Assembly (NCBI RefSeq): GCF_016097405.1
Contig: NZ_JAEHGD010000001.1
Coordinates: forward strand, 2,009,436 to 2,053,436
Direction of reading: 5' to 3'
DNA: 44,001 nt
DNA from: a methane-oxidizing endosymbiont of Gigantopelta aegis
Lineage (GTDB): Bacteria > Pseudomonadota > Gammaproteobacteria > Methylococcales > Methylomonadaceae
The notes beneath the pieces were generated by a model. The model was not told the origin of the DNA, searched no databases, and was given only the letters and a program-made list of their open reading frames with translations. Of this stretch, positions 10,028 through 19,086 are shown one piece after another. How positions within the stretch are numbered: the stretch's first letter is position 1; each line of letters begins with the position of its first letter. The translations under genes and the position numbers were made by a program.

Positions 10028-11173
10028 ATGAGCGAATTAAACGAGCCACCTTTGATTGCACATGTGATTTTCAGCTTAGGTGTTGGCGGGCTGGAAAATG
10101 GCGTAGTCAATTTAATCAATACCATGCCCGAGGAAAAATACCGGCATACGATTATTTGCATTAAAAATTCGACCGATTTTTGTCAGCGTATTAAAAAACA
10201 AAATGTCGCTATTTATGAGCTACATAAAAAAGAAGGGCATGATTTTGGTGCGTACCTCAGAATGTATCGCCTGTTAAAACAAATCAAGCCGGCCATTGTA
10301 CACACGCGAAATCTAGCCGCGATTGAATATCAAGTGCCAGCTTGGTTTGCGGGTGTCAAACATCGTATTCATGGAGAACACGGCTGGGATGTATTTGACC
10401 CGGATGGTAATAATAAAAAGTATCAACAGTTGAGGCGTTTTCTAAGTCCGCTTATCGATAAATTTATCCCGTTATCACAACATTTAGAAGATTATTTGCG
10501 AGATAAGGTGGGTATTAGTTCTGAAAAAATAGTGCGTATTTGTAATGGTGTTGACACAGAAAAATTTTATCCTGTGTCACAAAAAACACCCTTACCCGGC
10601 TGTGATTTGTCCTTTAATTCAGAATTCATCTATATTGGAAGTGTCGGGCGTATGCATGGGGTCAAAGATCAATTGACCTTGGTGCGGGCATTTATTCGAT
10701 TGTTGGAAAAACAACCGGAATTAAAGGCCAATGTACGCTTGATTATCATTGGTGATGGGCCGCTTAGAGACCAGGCTATTAGGCTATTGGAATCTAAAGC
10801 AGTTGCAGAACTGGCCTGGTTGCCAGGGCAGCGTAATGACATTGCTGAAATCATGCGGCGACTGGATATTTTTGTGTTGCCGTCAAAAGCAGAAGGCATC
10901 TCCAATACCATTTTGGAAGCAATGGCGACAGGCTTGCCGGTGGTGGCGACCCGGGTAGGGGGAAATACGGAATTGATTGATGAAGGGGAAACTGGCTTGT
11001 TGGTGGAAAAAGAAAATAATGAAGCCATGGCCAATGCTTTGCTGGACTATGTTAATGATCCAGTAAAACGACAACGGCATGGACAACAAGCCTTGGAAAA
11101 AGTACAGAAACAGTATTCATTGCAAGTGATGGTCGATAATTATGTAGCCGTATATGACGCGGTTTCAGCTTAG
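10028..11173 (+). CDS. XrtA/PEP-CTERM-system glycosyltransferase (GT4)
   Basis: A 381-residue cytoplasmic GT-B glycosyltransferase. The N-terminal domain begins with HVIFSLGVGGLENGVVNLI, and the C-terminal Glycos_transf_1 domain has GSVGRMHGVKDQ (about 204) and the nucleotide-sugar segment SKAEGISNTILEAMATGLP (about 286). The N-terminal sequence and the internal HGEHGWDVFDPDG match the glycosyltransferase family found in exosortase-A (EpsH1) polysaccharide clusters. It starts the plus-strand polysaccharide locus, 19 bases before the amidotransferase gene. Sugar donor and acceptor are unknown. The frame is intact and preceded by TTAGGG. Confidence 0.88.
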   Translation: MSELNEPPLIAHVIFSLGVGGLENGVVNLINTMPEEKYRHTIICIKNSTDFCQRIKKQNVAIYELHKKEGHDFGAYLRMYRLLKQIKPAIVHTRNLAAIEYQVPAWFAGVKHRIHGEHGWDVFDPDGNNKKYQQLRRFLSPLIDKFIPLSQHLEDYLRDKVGISSEKIVRICNGVDTEKFYPVSQKTPLPGCDLSFNSEFIYIGSVGRMHGVKDQLTLVRAFIRLLEKQPELKANVRLIIIGDGPLRDQAIRLLESKAVAELAWLPGQRNDIAEIMRRLDIFVLPSKAEGISNTILEAMATGLPVVATRVGGNTELIDEGETGLLVEKENNEAMANALLDYVNDPVKRQRHGQQALEKVQKQYSLQVMVDNYVAVYDAVSA

Positions 11174-11192
11174 ATTTGGAAAGGAATGATTA

Positions 11193-13085
11193 ATGTGTGG
11201 AATTGTTGGTATCTTTGATTTGGCCGAAAGTCGGGAAATCAATCGAAAATTGCTGAACGACATGAATGAAGTTCAGTTTCATCGCGGGCCTGATGAAGGA
11301 GGGCTTTATACCGACCCCGGGGTGGGGCTTGGCCATCGCCGGTTATCGATTATTGATCTGGGCAGCGGCCAGCAGCCGATGCGTAGCGATGATAATCAGG
11401 TGGTTCTGACCTATAACGGCGAAATCTATAATTTTCCAGCCTTACGCAAGGAACTGGAGCAACTAGGCTATGCCTTTAAAACACATTGTGATACCGAAGT
11501 GGTTTTAAATGGCTGGTTGGCTTGGGGTGAGGGCTGTGTCGATAGATTTCGCGGCATGTTTGCCTTTGCTGTTTGGGATAAGTCAAAACAAAGCCTGTTT
11601 TTGGCGCGCGACCGACTGGGTATCAAGCCACTGTTTTATGCTGAATTGAAAAATGGCCAGTTTATTTTCGCTTCGGAATTAAAAGCATTAAAAGTTCATC
11701 CTGATTTCCCACAGGAGCTGGAACCGACGGCGATTGAGGATTATTTTGGTTTTGGTTATGTCCCTGATCCTAAAACCATTTACAAAAATGTTTATAAACT
11801 GGAGCCGGGTTATAGTTTGACCATCAAGCGGGGGCAGACTGATTGGCAGCCCAGGCAATACTGGGATGTCCGCTTTACGGAGCGGCAGTATGGGGCTGAA
11901 GAGGAAGTTGCGGAAGATTTGATGGCTCGTTTTGAAGAGGCTGTCAAAATCCGCATGATGGCTGATGTGCCATTGGGGGCCTTTTTATCCGGGGGTGTAG
12001 ATTCCAGCGGCGTGGTGGCGATGATGGCGAAAAACTCCGAATCCCCTGTCAATACCTGTTCCATTTCGTTTGGCGATCCCAAATTCAATGAATCGCAGTT
12101 TGCGCAAATGGTGGCACAGCGCTATCACACCCAACATCGTGTTGAACAGGTTGATCCCGACGATTTTCAGCTGATTGACAAGCTGGCCGGGCTTTATGAT
12201 GAACCCTATGCTGACAGTTCTGCCTTGCCGACCTATCGGGTTTGTGAATTGGCAAAAAAGCAAGTGACAGTGGTATTGTCCGGTGATGGTGGTGATGAAA
12301 ACCTGGCCGGTTACCGACGTTACCGCTGGCATACTTATGAAGACAGAATGCGCTCGATATTGCCCGATGCAATTCGTAAACCGTTGTTTGGGTTTTTAGG
12401 TAACGTGTATCCTAAAGCGGATTGGGCGCCCAAGATTTTCCGGGCTAAATCAACATTTGAATCGATCGCCCGAGATTCGCTGGAAGGTTATTTTCACAGT
12501 GTTTCTGTCAACTCTAACGCCATTCGGGCGGCCTTGTTCAGTTCCCGTTTAAAGAGTGAATTGCAAAATTATCAGGCTGTGGAGGTTTTTCGCCGCTATC
12601 AGCAACAAGCGCCTAGTGATAATGTTCAGTCTCTTGTACAATATTTAGACATCAAAACCTATTTGCCCGGTGATATTTTAACCAAAGTGGACAGGGCCAG
12701 CATGGCGCATGCCCTGGAAGTCCGGGTGCCATTGCTGGATCATGAGCTGGTGGAATGGATTGCTACCCTGCCGCCGGATTTGAAATTAAAAAATCGGGAA
12801 GGCAAATATATTTTTAAAAAGGGGCTGGAACCCTATTTGCCAAATGATATTTTGTACCGCCCCAAAATGGGATTTGCGGTACCGCTGGGCAGTTGGTTTA
12901 AAGGGCCGTTGAAGCAGCAGGTCAGAGACGCATTATTAGGGGAAACCATGGCCGACAGCGGCTTGTTTGATCAGGCATTTTTGCAAAAAATGGTGGATCA
13001 GCATCAAAGCGGCCTGCGTGATTACAGCGCACCGATCTGGTCGTTGTTGATGTTTGAATCATTTTTGAAAAATGAGCAGAGATAA
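11193..13085 (+). CDS. XrtA-system amidotransferase (asparagine synthase family, type 1)
   Basis: A 630-residue glutamine-dependent asparagine-synthase-type enzyme. It keeps the class II glutaminase domain: MCGIVGIFD places the nucleophile Cys at residue 2, and RGPDEGG and TYNGEIYNF follow. The synthase domain has the PP-loop LSGGVDSSGV (about 264) and LSGDGGDENLAGYRRY (about 362). Length and sequence fit the exosortase-A-associated amidotransferase 1 family, thought to amidate carboxylates of the cluster's polysaccharide. A good RBS (AAAGGA) is present, and it is probably co-transcribed with the preceding glycosyltransferase. Asparagine synthesis itself is the alternative but less likely from context. 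Confidence 0.9.
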   Translation: MCGIVGIFDLAESREINRKLLNDMNEVQFHRGPDEGGLYTDPGVGLGHRRLSIIDLGSGQQPMRSDDNQVVLTYNGEIYNFPALRKELEQLGYAFKTHCDTEVVLNGWLAWGEGCVDRFRGMFAFAVWDKSKQSLFLARDRLGIKPLFYAELKNGQFIFASELKALKVHPDFPQELEPTAIEDYFGFGYVPDPKTIYKNVYKLEPGYSLTIKRGQTDWQPRQYWDVRFTERQYGAEEEVAEDLMARFEEAVKIRMMADVPLGAFLSGGVDSSGVVAMMAKNSESPVNTCSISFGDPKFNESQFAQMVAQRYHTQHRVEQVDPDDFQLIDKLAGLYDEPYADSSALPTYRVCELAKKQVTVVLSGDGGDENLAGYRRYRWHTYEDRMRSILPDAIRKPLFGFLGNVYPKADWAPKIFRAKSTFESIARDSLEGYFHSVSVNSNAIRAALFSSRLKSELQNYQAVEVFRRYQQQAPSDNVQSLVQYLDIKTYLPGDILTKVDRASMAHALEVRVPLLDHELVEWIATLPPDLKLKNREGKYIFKKGLEPYLPNDILYRPKMGFAVPLGSWFKGPLKQQVRDALLGETMADSGLFDQAFLQKMVDQHQSGLRDYSAPIWSLLMFESFLKNEQR

Positions 13086-13175
13086 GTTGATAGGTGTACT
13101 AAAGTACAATTTTATTTACAGCGCAAAACGAATAGACTGTAAATTGTTTTGAATTCATTACTGAAGGGTGTGATT

Positions 13176-13793
13176 ATGGGCGATAAAAAAAATAATCCGG
13201 ATAAAGATTTAAAAAAATCTGAAACGTCGATTGATCGTAGGAAATTAACCAAGGCCGGGTTGATTGCTCCCGTTTTAATGTCTTTCAGCAGCCGGCCGGC
13301 TTGGGCGGTGACTTGTACATTGTCAGGGATGCTGTCTGGTAATTTATCAGGTCCATTTGCTGGGTGTGATAACTCTGCATTATCGGCTGCTTATTGGGAT
13401 GCCAACAGGAATCAGTGGGGCACTAGAGGCAGTGAGATCGTTAATACTTTCTTTGGTTTGGGGAGCAATGGTTATTTTAATGCTAGTGTGACATTTAGTG
13501 ATGTATATGACGGAACAGCAACGGTCGCAACTGGAGTAGGTGCGGAGCATTGTGCTAATTCTGTAAATGAAGCGACATTTACATCAGCATTATTGGCATT
13601 ATTAAAAGAAGCAATAGCCGGTGTGCTTAATGTGGATCATTTTGGAACCAGTTATCCTGTGACTATTATTAACCTTCAAACTCAGGTCGCTACTGCGTTT
13701 ACTGCTGATAATACTGGCACATGTTCAACCAGCAACATGGATACTCTTAAATCGACATTAGCGGGCTATAACAATGTCAATCCATATCCATAG
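13176..13793 (+). CDS. Tat-signal, cysteine-containing exported protein upstream of HPr-rel-A genes
   Basis: No known family recognised. The ATG at 13176 has GAAGGGTG just upstream and is preferred to an in-frame TTG at 13149, giving 205 residues. The N-terminus is hydrophilic and lysine-rich, then reads SIDRRKLTKAGLIAPVLMSF...RPAWA: a twin-arginine motif (RRKLTK), a short hydrophobic stretch and an AxA-type cleavage site near residue 45. The mature part is Ser/Thr/Asn/Gly-rich, has four cysteines (two disulfides possible after export) and ends ...NVNPYP. It lies 18 bases before the PqqD-like gene, so it is a candidate client of the PqqD/HprK/nucleotidyltransferase proteins. A small inverted repeat TGTAC-TAAA-GTACA (13095-13107) lies in the gap before it. 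Confidence 0.72.
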   Translation: MGDKKNNPDKDLKKSETSIDRRKLTKAGLIAPVLMSFSSRPAWAVTCTLSGMLSGNLSGPFAGCDNSALSAAYWDANRNQWGTRGSEIVNTFFGLGSNGYFNASVTFSDVYDGTATVATGVGAEHCANSVNEATFTSALLALLKEAIAGVLNVDHFGTSYPVTIINLQTQVATAFTADNTGTCSTSNMDTLKSTLAGYNNVNPYP

Positions 13794-13811
13794 TTTAAAT
13801 AAACACATTTT

Positions 13812-14081
13812 ATGATGGCAAAGTTTGGGTTGCTTGAAGGCGTGGTTTTCAAGCAAATAGATAAACAGTTCCTTGTTTATTCCAGTTTTTCTCGAGAAAC
13901 GTTGATTGTTCATGAACTAGCATACAAACTTCTGTTACTACTTAAGACTCACCCCCAAACAGATGAAGAACTGATTCGGCGATTGAATCTGGAGCAGCAA
14001 GGTCTTGAAAATAATGCACAGGAGTTTGTGAGCCTGACATTGGAACAGTTCAGCCGCTTGGGAATTGTTGAGATTATTTAG
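13812..14081 (+). CDS. PqqD-like protein of the HPr-rel-A system
   Basis: An 89-residue small protein with a PqqD fold signature: an N-terminal beta region, the segment RETLIVHELAYKLLLLLK (about 30-47) and a C-terminal helical part with ELIRRLNLE. PqqD homologues act as peptide-binding chaperones (RiPP recognition elements) that present a leader peptide to a modifying enzyme. This one matches the subgroup that occurs beside an HprK-related kinase. ATG at 13812 (ATGATG), stop at 14081; the kinase gene begins 4 bases later, so translation is probably coupled. Its peptide partner is not identified; the Tat-signal protein just upstream is the nearest candidate. Confidence 0.8.
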   Translation: MMAKFGLLEGVVFKQIDKQFLVYSSFSRETLIVHELAYKLLLLLKTHPQTDEELIRRLNLEQQGLENNAQEFVSLTLEQFSRLGIVEII

Positions 14082-14084
14082 CCT

Positions 14085-15652
14085 GTGCCTGTAAAAGTCT
14101 TTTGTTTATCCATTCCGCCTTTTCAGATTCGATTGGAAACCGATATCTCATTAGTGAGTGATTCTATTGAAAAGCTGTATTCAAAACATAATTTCCTTAT
14201 TGAAGATAAAAATCAATTTTTTGATTTTCATATAAAAGTCGCTGCACCTACGGTATACAGAAAATACTTCAGGCCTCAGGCACAATTTTATTGTGATGGA
14301 AAAGCGCCCTTTAAACCATTGCCGATCTCACAAGCCTATCCATTTTTTGAATGGGGCCTGAATTGGTGTATTGCTAGGGGCTGTTGCCGTTTTGAAAATC
14401 CCCCTTGAAATTCAATAACTCCGCCACATAGATTGTTTATTTTGACTCAAAAACAAGCAAACTATGCCGCGACAACTGCTTACGGATGAACTTTGGGAGA
14501 AACTGAAGATAATTATGTTGAAAATGGGAATTTATGACAAACCTTGTCTTCGAAAAACAGTCGAAGGTATTTTTATCGAAAGCACATCAGCATAGTAGTG
14601 GTGCGGCCTGTGAACAAGAAACAGCGATAGGGAAATCTGTCGCCGGGAACACCAGTAAAATTCATATGGCCGTTGATGCCTGTGGTCTTCCTATTCATTT
14701 CTCAGTGACAGGCGGCGAAGTTCATGACTGTAAAGAAGCACCGAAATTAGTTGCAGAGCTCCCAAAAGGTGACTATATAGTTGCTGACAGAGGCTATGAC
14801 AGTGAAGCATTACGTCTTCAAATTAAAGACAAAGGGGCTGTTCCTGTTATCCCAAGAAAAAAAAGAATTCAACTCGGGGAAATGATGAAATGGATTGGTG
14901 TCTCTACAAATATCGCCATCTCGTTGAAAATGTGTTTGCAAGACTTAAGCATTTCAGAGCGATCGCCACGCGATATGACAAACTCAAACGAAATTTTGAA
15001 GGCTCTATCGCTCTGGCTTGCGCCTTTTTATGGTTACCTATGTGAAATGGCAACAGCCCCTAGTTATACTTATCAGTATCTCATTCTGCATGCAGCCGTA
15101 ATAGAAAAAAACAATCAGGCAATTATATTGCCAGGTAAGCCTGGGGCAGGCAAAAGTACCTTGTGTGCGGCTTTGGTGTGTTCGGGGTGGCGGCTTTTGT
15201 CGGATGAAATGGCAGTCATTGATCCTGCAACCTTGGAATTACTTCCCGTCGTCAGGCCGGTCAGTCTAAAAAATGAATCAATCAATATTATTACTGAATT
15301 TTCACCAGAAGCTGAATTTGGTGATGCTTTTTTCGATACAGCTAAAGGAACTGTGTCGCACTTAAAGCCGCCTGAAGAAAGCGTGATGAATAATTGTCGA
15401 AGGGCAAAAGCAAACGCTATTATTTTTCCTCAGTTTATAGCCCATGCAGATACAAAACTGGTTGAAAAGTCTAGAGCAGAGACTGTATTGGAATTGGCGC
15501 AAAATTCTTTTAACTATAGTGTATTAGGAAGTCAGGGCTTTGAAGTATTATGTACACTCGTTACCGGGATAGATTGTTTTGAATTTGAATACAGTCGTTT
15601 GCCTGAAGCCATGGACTTGTTTGAAACATTGGTGGAAAAAACGAGCAAATGA
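14085..15652 (+). pseudogene. HprK-related kinase A, interrupted by an IS5-type element
   Basis: The gene begins with GTG at 14085 and is split at 14376 by an IS. Joining 14085-14376 to 15063-15652 restores one 293-residue frame, reading ...GLNWCIA-SYTYQYLIL... across the junction. The C-terminal half is an HprK-type P-loop domain: Walker A LPGKPGAGKST and a downstream WRLLSDEMAVID acidic strand. HPr kinase itself phosphorylates a serine of HPr; related kinases phosphorylate other peptides, for example the C-terminal serine of the lasso peptide paeninodin. The N-terminal 97 residues now end in IS sequence. The P-loop half remains open as part of a 372-residue chimeric frame from inside the IS (14534-15652), so it might still be translated. 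Confidence 0.85.
14377..15060 (+). mobile_element. IS5-type element, copy 1 (internally deleted, 684 bp)
   Basis: The ends are GGGGCTGTTGCC and its inverse, flanked by a TA target duplication (14375-14376 and 15061-15062), as in the IS427 group of the IS5 family. Compared with the roughly 850-bp copies at 20145 and 40845, about 166 bp are missing near 14578. The loss removes the segment with the first catalytic Asp (FIDGSIVKAH), so this copy cannot encode an active transposase. The remaining frames still show HQHSSGAACEQETAIGKSV and the ADRGYDSE segment with the second Asp. It interrupts the HprK-related kinase gene. Confidence 0.92.
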
Positions 15653-16265
15653 TACCGCCACAAGATGTTTTGCTAATCCAGATTCTGATGCACCCAGACA
15701 GGACATTAACTCTTAAGCTGAGTGAATGGGATATATTGATTCGTCAGGCACGCAGTGCGGGTGTTTTAACAAGATTGGGTTTGTTGCTGAATGAACATCA
15801 GTTGCTGAACAAAATTCCACAACAACCCTTTAATCATTTAACATCAGCAATCCTTTATTTTGAACAGTTTGAATACACCGTAACCTGGGAAATCAAACAG
15901 ATACAGGACGTATTAGAGAAAAATAATATCCCTTTTGTTTTATTAAAAGGATCTGCGTATCATCAGGCAAACAATAAAGCTGCCAGAGGTAGAATATTTT
16001 CAGATATTGATATTCTGGTTAATAGTGAACAATTAGCAGCTGTAGAGAAAGTTTTTCTTACTTCAGGGTGGTTATTTGATAAGACAAATTCTTACGATCA
16101 ATATTATTACCGGAAATGGATGCATGAATTACCTCCGTTGAGGCATTTTAAGCGTGGGACTAGTCTAGATATTCATCATAATTTAGTGCCGTTAACCAGC
16201 AAGAGCTGTCCGGATGTGAAAAAAATATGGATGCAAGCCGAAACCGTCAGAGGTGGGGCGCTGGT

Positions 16266-17697
16266 CATAAGCGCCAACTTAAGCCCCCAACCACTTGATT
16301 AAACACGACTTACGCCCAGCTCTCTGCATTGTCGAATCATTCCCAAAATCGGTTCAGGTAGACTCTGCAACGAACGTTTTCTCGGGCGTTCGCTAACGCT
16401 TTTCAAATAATCACGCTGAAAGCGTTCTTGCTTCGGAAAACAGGCGTTCAATCCTGATTTAATGTCCTCAGCAATCGTTTTATACAAACGCCAGGGTGTC
16501 AATGCACGCGGCCCATCCATTTTCGTCAAGGCCTTGGTAAAACACCGCTGCGCGATCTTTTCCGTAACCACCGCATACAGAAGTTTGCCCTGTAAATACA
16601 ATTCGGCCAATTGACTGTCTTTACGGGCACGTAATTGATTGATCGCCAACAGGCTTTTCAGCCGTTTGATCACCAATTCCACCTGCCAGCGTACACGATA
16701 GAGCGCGGCAGCCGTTTCGGTGCTGAGCAACTCGACCGGCACGGACGTTAAAATTAAGACCCATTCACTGAGATAGAGCGTTTTTTCCTGGGCTGTACGT
16801 CCTTTGTTCTGCGCTCTGAGTTTCGCTTTACGCCGGGCTTGCGCCGCTTTTTCGGCAGGTAACGGAACCGCATGTACCGTGCAGGCGATTCGTTTAGTAT
16901 CATGGCACAAATAAACCGGAATAGCCCCGCTTGTTTCCCGAGACGTTGTAATTTCGTTTCCCAGTCAATTTTTATCATTTTGCCGTGCTCGTCAAGCTCG
17001 TATAAATTCATGCTGTGTGCGTTATAGCGCAGCACAATATCGCCACCTCGGTCAATAAAAGGCACCAACGACTTCGGTTGATTGTAGCCACGATCAATCA
17101 ACACGACATCGCCCGATTCCAGCACATAATGGTCAAGGCTTTCGCCAATCTTGTCCGTACTGACTTCAACCTGGCGCAATGTCAGTGAAATCAAATCTAT
17201 CGCGATATGTAGCCGATACGTGGTTTCTGTCGCACCGGGTTCCTGCACGGTCGAGCCATCAATAATAACGAAGCTTAATGAACCACTGTCAACCACCTGA
17301 TGCAACCCAAATACGCCCGATAGCAAGGATTTTACCCAAGGAACGCAGGCCGCCAGTCTTTTTTACCGCCGTATCACTTAAGTGAGCCCTGTAAGTGAGC
17401 CACCTCGCCGGCGCAACTCCGCAAGGAGAAATCCAGACCACAGTAGAGCATCACCAACTGTAACAGTTGTAAGGGCGAACGGATCTTGCGCGCACGCGTG
17501 AAGGCTTTAAATTCATAGGCTTGTTGTTGATAATCTTCTGGAAGTTCTTGCACAAATTGTTCAAAACGAGTATCTATGTGAGGTGGCTGCTTTTTCATAG
17601 GGTTTTCACTTTTGTCGGCAAAAGACTCTATGTGGTGGCCACACCTTTATTTTTCAACACGTAATCAATGATTTAATGGCTTAAGTTGGCGCTTATG
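16266..17697 (-). mobile_element. IS4-type element, copy A (1432 bp)
   Basis: Perfect terminal inverted repeats of at least 20 bases (CATAAGCGCCAACTTAAGCC) are flanked by an 11-bp direct repeat GGGGCGCTGGT (16255-16265 and 17698-17708). Eleven-base duplications are usual for IS4-family elements. It interrupts the nucleotidyltransferase gene. The transposase lies on the minus strand. Copies B (30730) and C (36246) are nearly identical. Confidence 0.95.
16299..17598 (-). pseudogene. IS4-family transposase of copy A, frameshifted
   Basis: The transposase reads from 17598 to 16299 and should be about 433 residues. It has the DDE parts IIDGST and LIDRGYNQPKS and the family YREK signature YRVRWQVELVIKRLK (Y-x2-R-x3-E-x6-K). 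Frame breaks: an in-frame TGA after about residue 74, shared with copies B and C; one fewer base in the adjacent A-run than in B and C; and C4 instead of C5 near 16925, which splits QAGAIPVYL. It is therefore not expected to be active. Confidence 0.88.
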
Positions 17698-18020
17698 GGG
17701 GCGCTGGTTTTATCATCTGCTGACAGGATTATACACAGCGCTGTCCATTTGTTTTATGACGGAGAGTTTGAGCATGGATTCAGGGATATTAGCGATATAG
17801 ATTTGTTACTTCGTGAATTTAGCAAGGATGAGAAATTCTGGAAGAGTTTAATATCAAGATCGACCGAGCTGAGACTAAAAGAGCCGGTTTTTTATGCACT
17901 TCGATATTGTTATTATTTTTTGAAAACACCCATTCCTGAACAGATATTAAATTTAGTCACAAAACAGTACAGTGAAACTAGATGGATAATAATGGATTTT
18001 TTGTTTAAACGGGCGCTTTT

Positions 18021-18062
18021 GCCAAACCATTCCACTTGTCAGGACAGGTGGAATGGTTTGGC
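18021..18062. repeat. 20-base near-perfect palindrome inside the nucleotidyltransferase gene
   Basis: Arms 18021-18040 and 18043-18062 match at 19 of 20 positions around a 2-base AG centre (GCCAAACCATTCCAC... and its inverse). It is read through in frame, encoding a stretch around PNHSTCQDRWNGLA. Such a structure is unexpected within coding sequence. Confidence 0.8.
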
Positions 18063-18175
18063 GGTATTTGTTTTATATATCCGCGGACACTTGTTGAAAA
18101 TGCCGCTATACTTGTTGATACCGCATTTGCTCAGAAAAGGCTGGATGCGACTAAGCGGTAAGGCGGGCCATTAAA

Positions 18176-19018
18176 GTGGGTGAAAAGGATATTATCTCCA
18201 AGCAGATTTTCAAGCGCATTCTGGTTGATGTCGCGACTTATCTGTTTGAATTGGAATTAGACAGCGCCGAATTGTTGGAAACCGAACAACAGAGGATTGA
18301 AGACCGGCGGGCTGATCTGTGTGCCAGAGTGGTTGATAAGCACCAGAATGTATTTATATTGCATCTTGAGATTCAAAATCAAAACCACGCGACCATGCCG
18401 GAACGGATGTTGCGCTATCTGACTGATTTACGGTTGCAATATCCCGGAGAAGAGATTGTCCAATATTTACTTTACATTGGACGGGGGCCGTTAAAAATGC
18501 TAAATGGTATCGTGACGGCGCAGCTTTCGTATCGGTACCGAGTGATTGATATGCATCAGAAAAATTATCGTGATTTTTTGTCGCGTAATACACCTGATGC
18601 GGTGGTTATGGCTATATTATGTGATTTTGATGGTGATGAGAAACGAGATGTTGTTCATGAGGTATTGCGTAGTTTGATTAAGATGACGCAAGGCAATCAT
18701 CAACAATTACGGGAATATATTGCTATGCTGGAAATTCTGGCAACTAATCGAAATTTGAATCTGGATATTCAGCAGGAGTATGAAATGTTACATGTAGAAA
18801 TTGAAAAACTGCCAAGCTTTGTGATGGGTTTGGAGAAAGGGATAGAGCAAGGAATAGAAAAGGGAATGGAGGAGGGAATGGAAAAAGGTGCAAAGAAACA
18901 GGCGTACCGAGTTGCCAGTAAATTATTGGCGAAGGGCATGGCTGTTGAAGATATTATCGAGATTACCGGTTTAAGCATGACAGAAATCAAAACTATCAAC
19001 CCAGATAAGTCTTTATAA
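18176..19018 (+). CDS. PD-(D/E)XK (Rpn/transposase-like) nuclease family protein
   Basis: A 280-residue protein of the Rpn/PDDEXK family (recombination-promoting nucleases, often annotated as putative transposase). It starts at GTG 18176, one base after the previous stop. Residues about 30-70 hold the nuclease core: RRADLCARVV with the Asp, followed by FILHLEIQNQNH, the E-x-Q form of the PD-(D/E)XK motif. The C-terminus has a run of short repeats, EKGIEQGIEKGMEEGMEKG (about 222-240), typical of the family and probably helical, then a small helical domain. The frame is intact. Such genes move readily, which suits its position between the HPr-rel-A genes and the next glycosyltransferase. Confidence 0.78.
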   Translation: MGEKDIISKQIFKRILVDVATYLFELELDSAELLETEQQRIEDRRADLCARVVDKHQNVFILHLEIQNQNHATMPERMLRYLTDLRLQYPGEEIVQYLLYIGRGPLKMLNGIVTAQLSYRYRVIDMHQKNYRDFLSRNTPDAVVMAILCDFDGDEKRDVVHEVLRSLIKMTQGNHQQLREYIAMLEILATNRNLNLDIQQEYEMLHVEIEKLPSFVMGLEKGIEQGIEKGMEEGMEKGAKKQAYRVASKLLAKGMAVEDIIEITGLSMTEIKTINPDKSL

Positions 19019-19057
19019 ATTGGCTAAAAAATAGAATCAACTCATTTGATATCGTAG

Positions 19058-19086
19058 GTTGGGTTAGGCGTTAGCCGTAACCCAAC
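19058..19086. repeat. REP-like hairpin GTTGGGTTA...TAACCCAAC
   Basis: A 9-base perfect outer stem and a GGC/GCC inner stem around GTTA. The core resembles the GGTTGGGTTA...TAACCCAAC intergenic repeat widespread in proteobacteria and cyanobacteria. It lies in the 88-base gap between the nuclease and the next glycosyltransferase. Confidence 0.6.

Larger units (their letters stand above)
15649..18174 (+). pseudogene. Nucleotidyltransferase-like protein (NTP_transf_5 type), interrupted by an IS4-type element
   Basis: The ATG at 15649 overlaps the kinase stop (ATGA). Joining 15649-16265 to 17709-18174 gives an uninterrupted 360-residue protein, reading ...TVRGGALV-LSSADRIIHS... across the junction. 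The nucleotidyltransferase core shows FVLLKGSAYHQ and RIFSDIDILV, the D-x-D pair of this superfamily, at about residues 102-127, and DISDIDLL later. Such proteins are a fixed partner of the HprK-related kinase and PqqD-like protein. Their reaction is unknown; transfer of a nucleotidyl group to a peptide or its phosphate is a reasonable guess from paeninodin-type clusters. The coding sequence also contains a 20-base palindrome at 18021-18062. Confidence 0.8.

Noticed and set aside
14534-15652. A 372-residue protein as a natural transposase-kinase fusion
   Set aside because: The junction coincides exactly with the IS right end and TA duplication, and removing the IS restores a normal kinase, so the fusion is accidental.
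13176-18174. A true lasso peptide biosynthetic cluster
   Set aside because: No short precursor with the expected core, no transglutaminase-like B2 protease and no dedicated ABC exporter; only the tailoring-type parts are shared.
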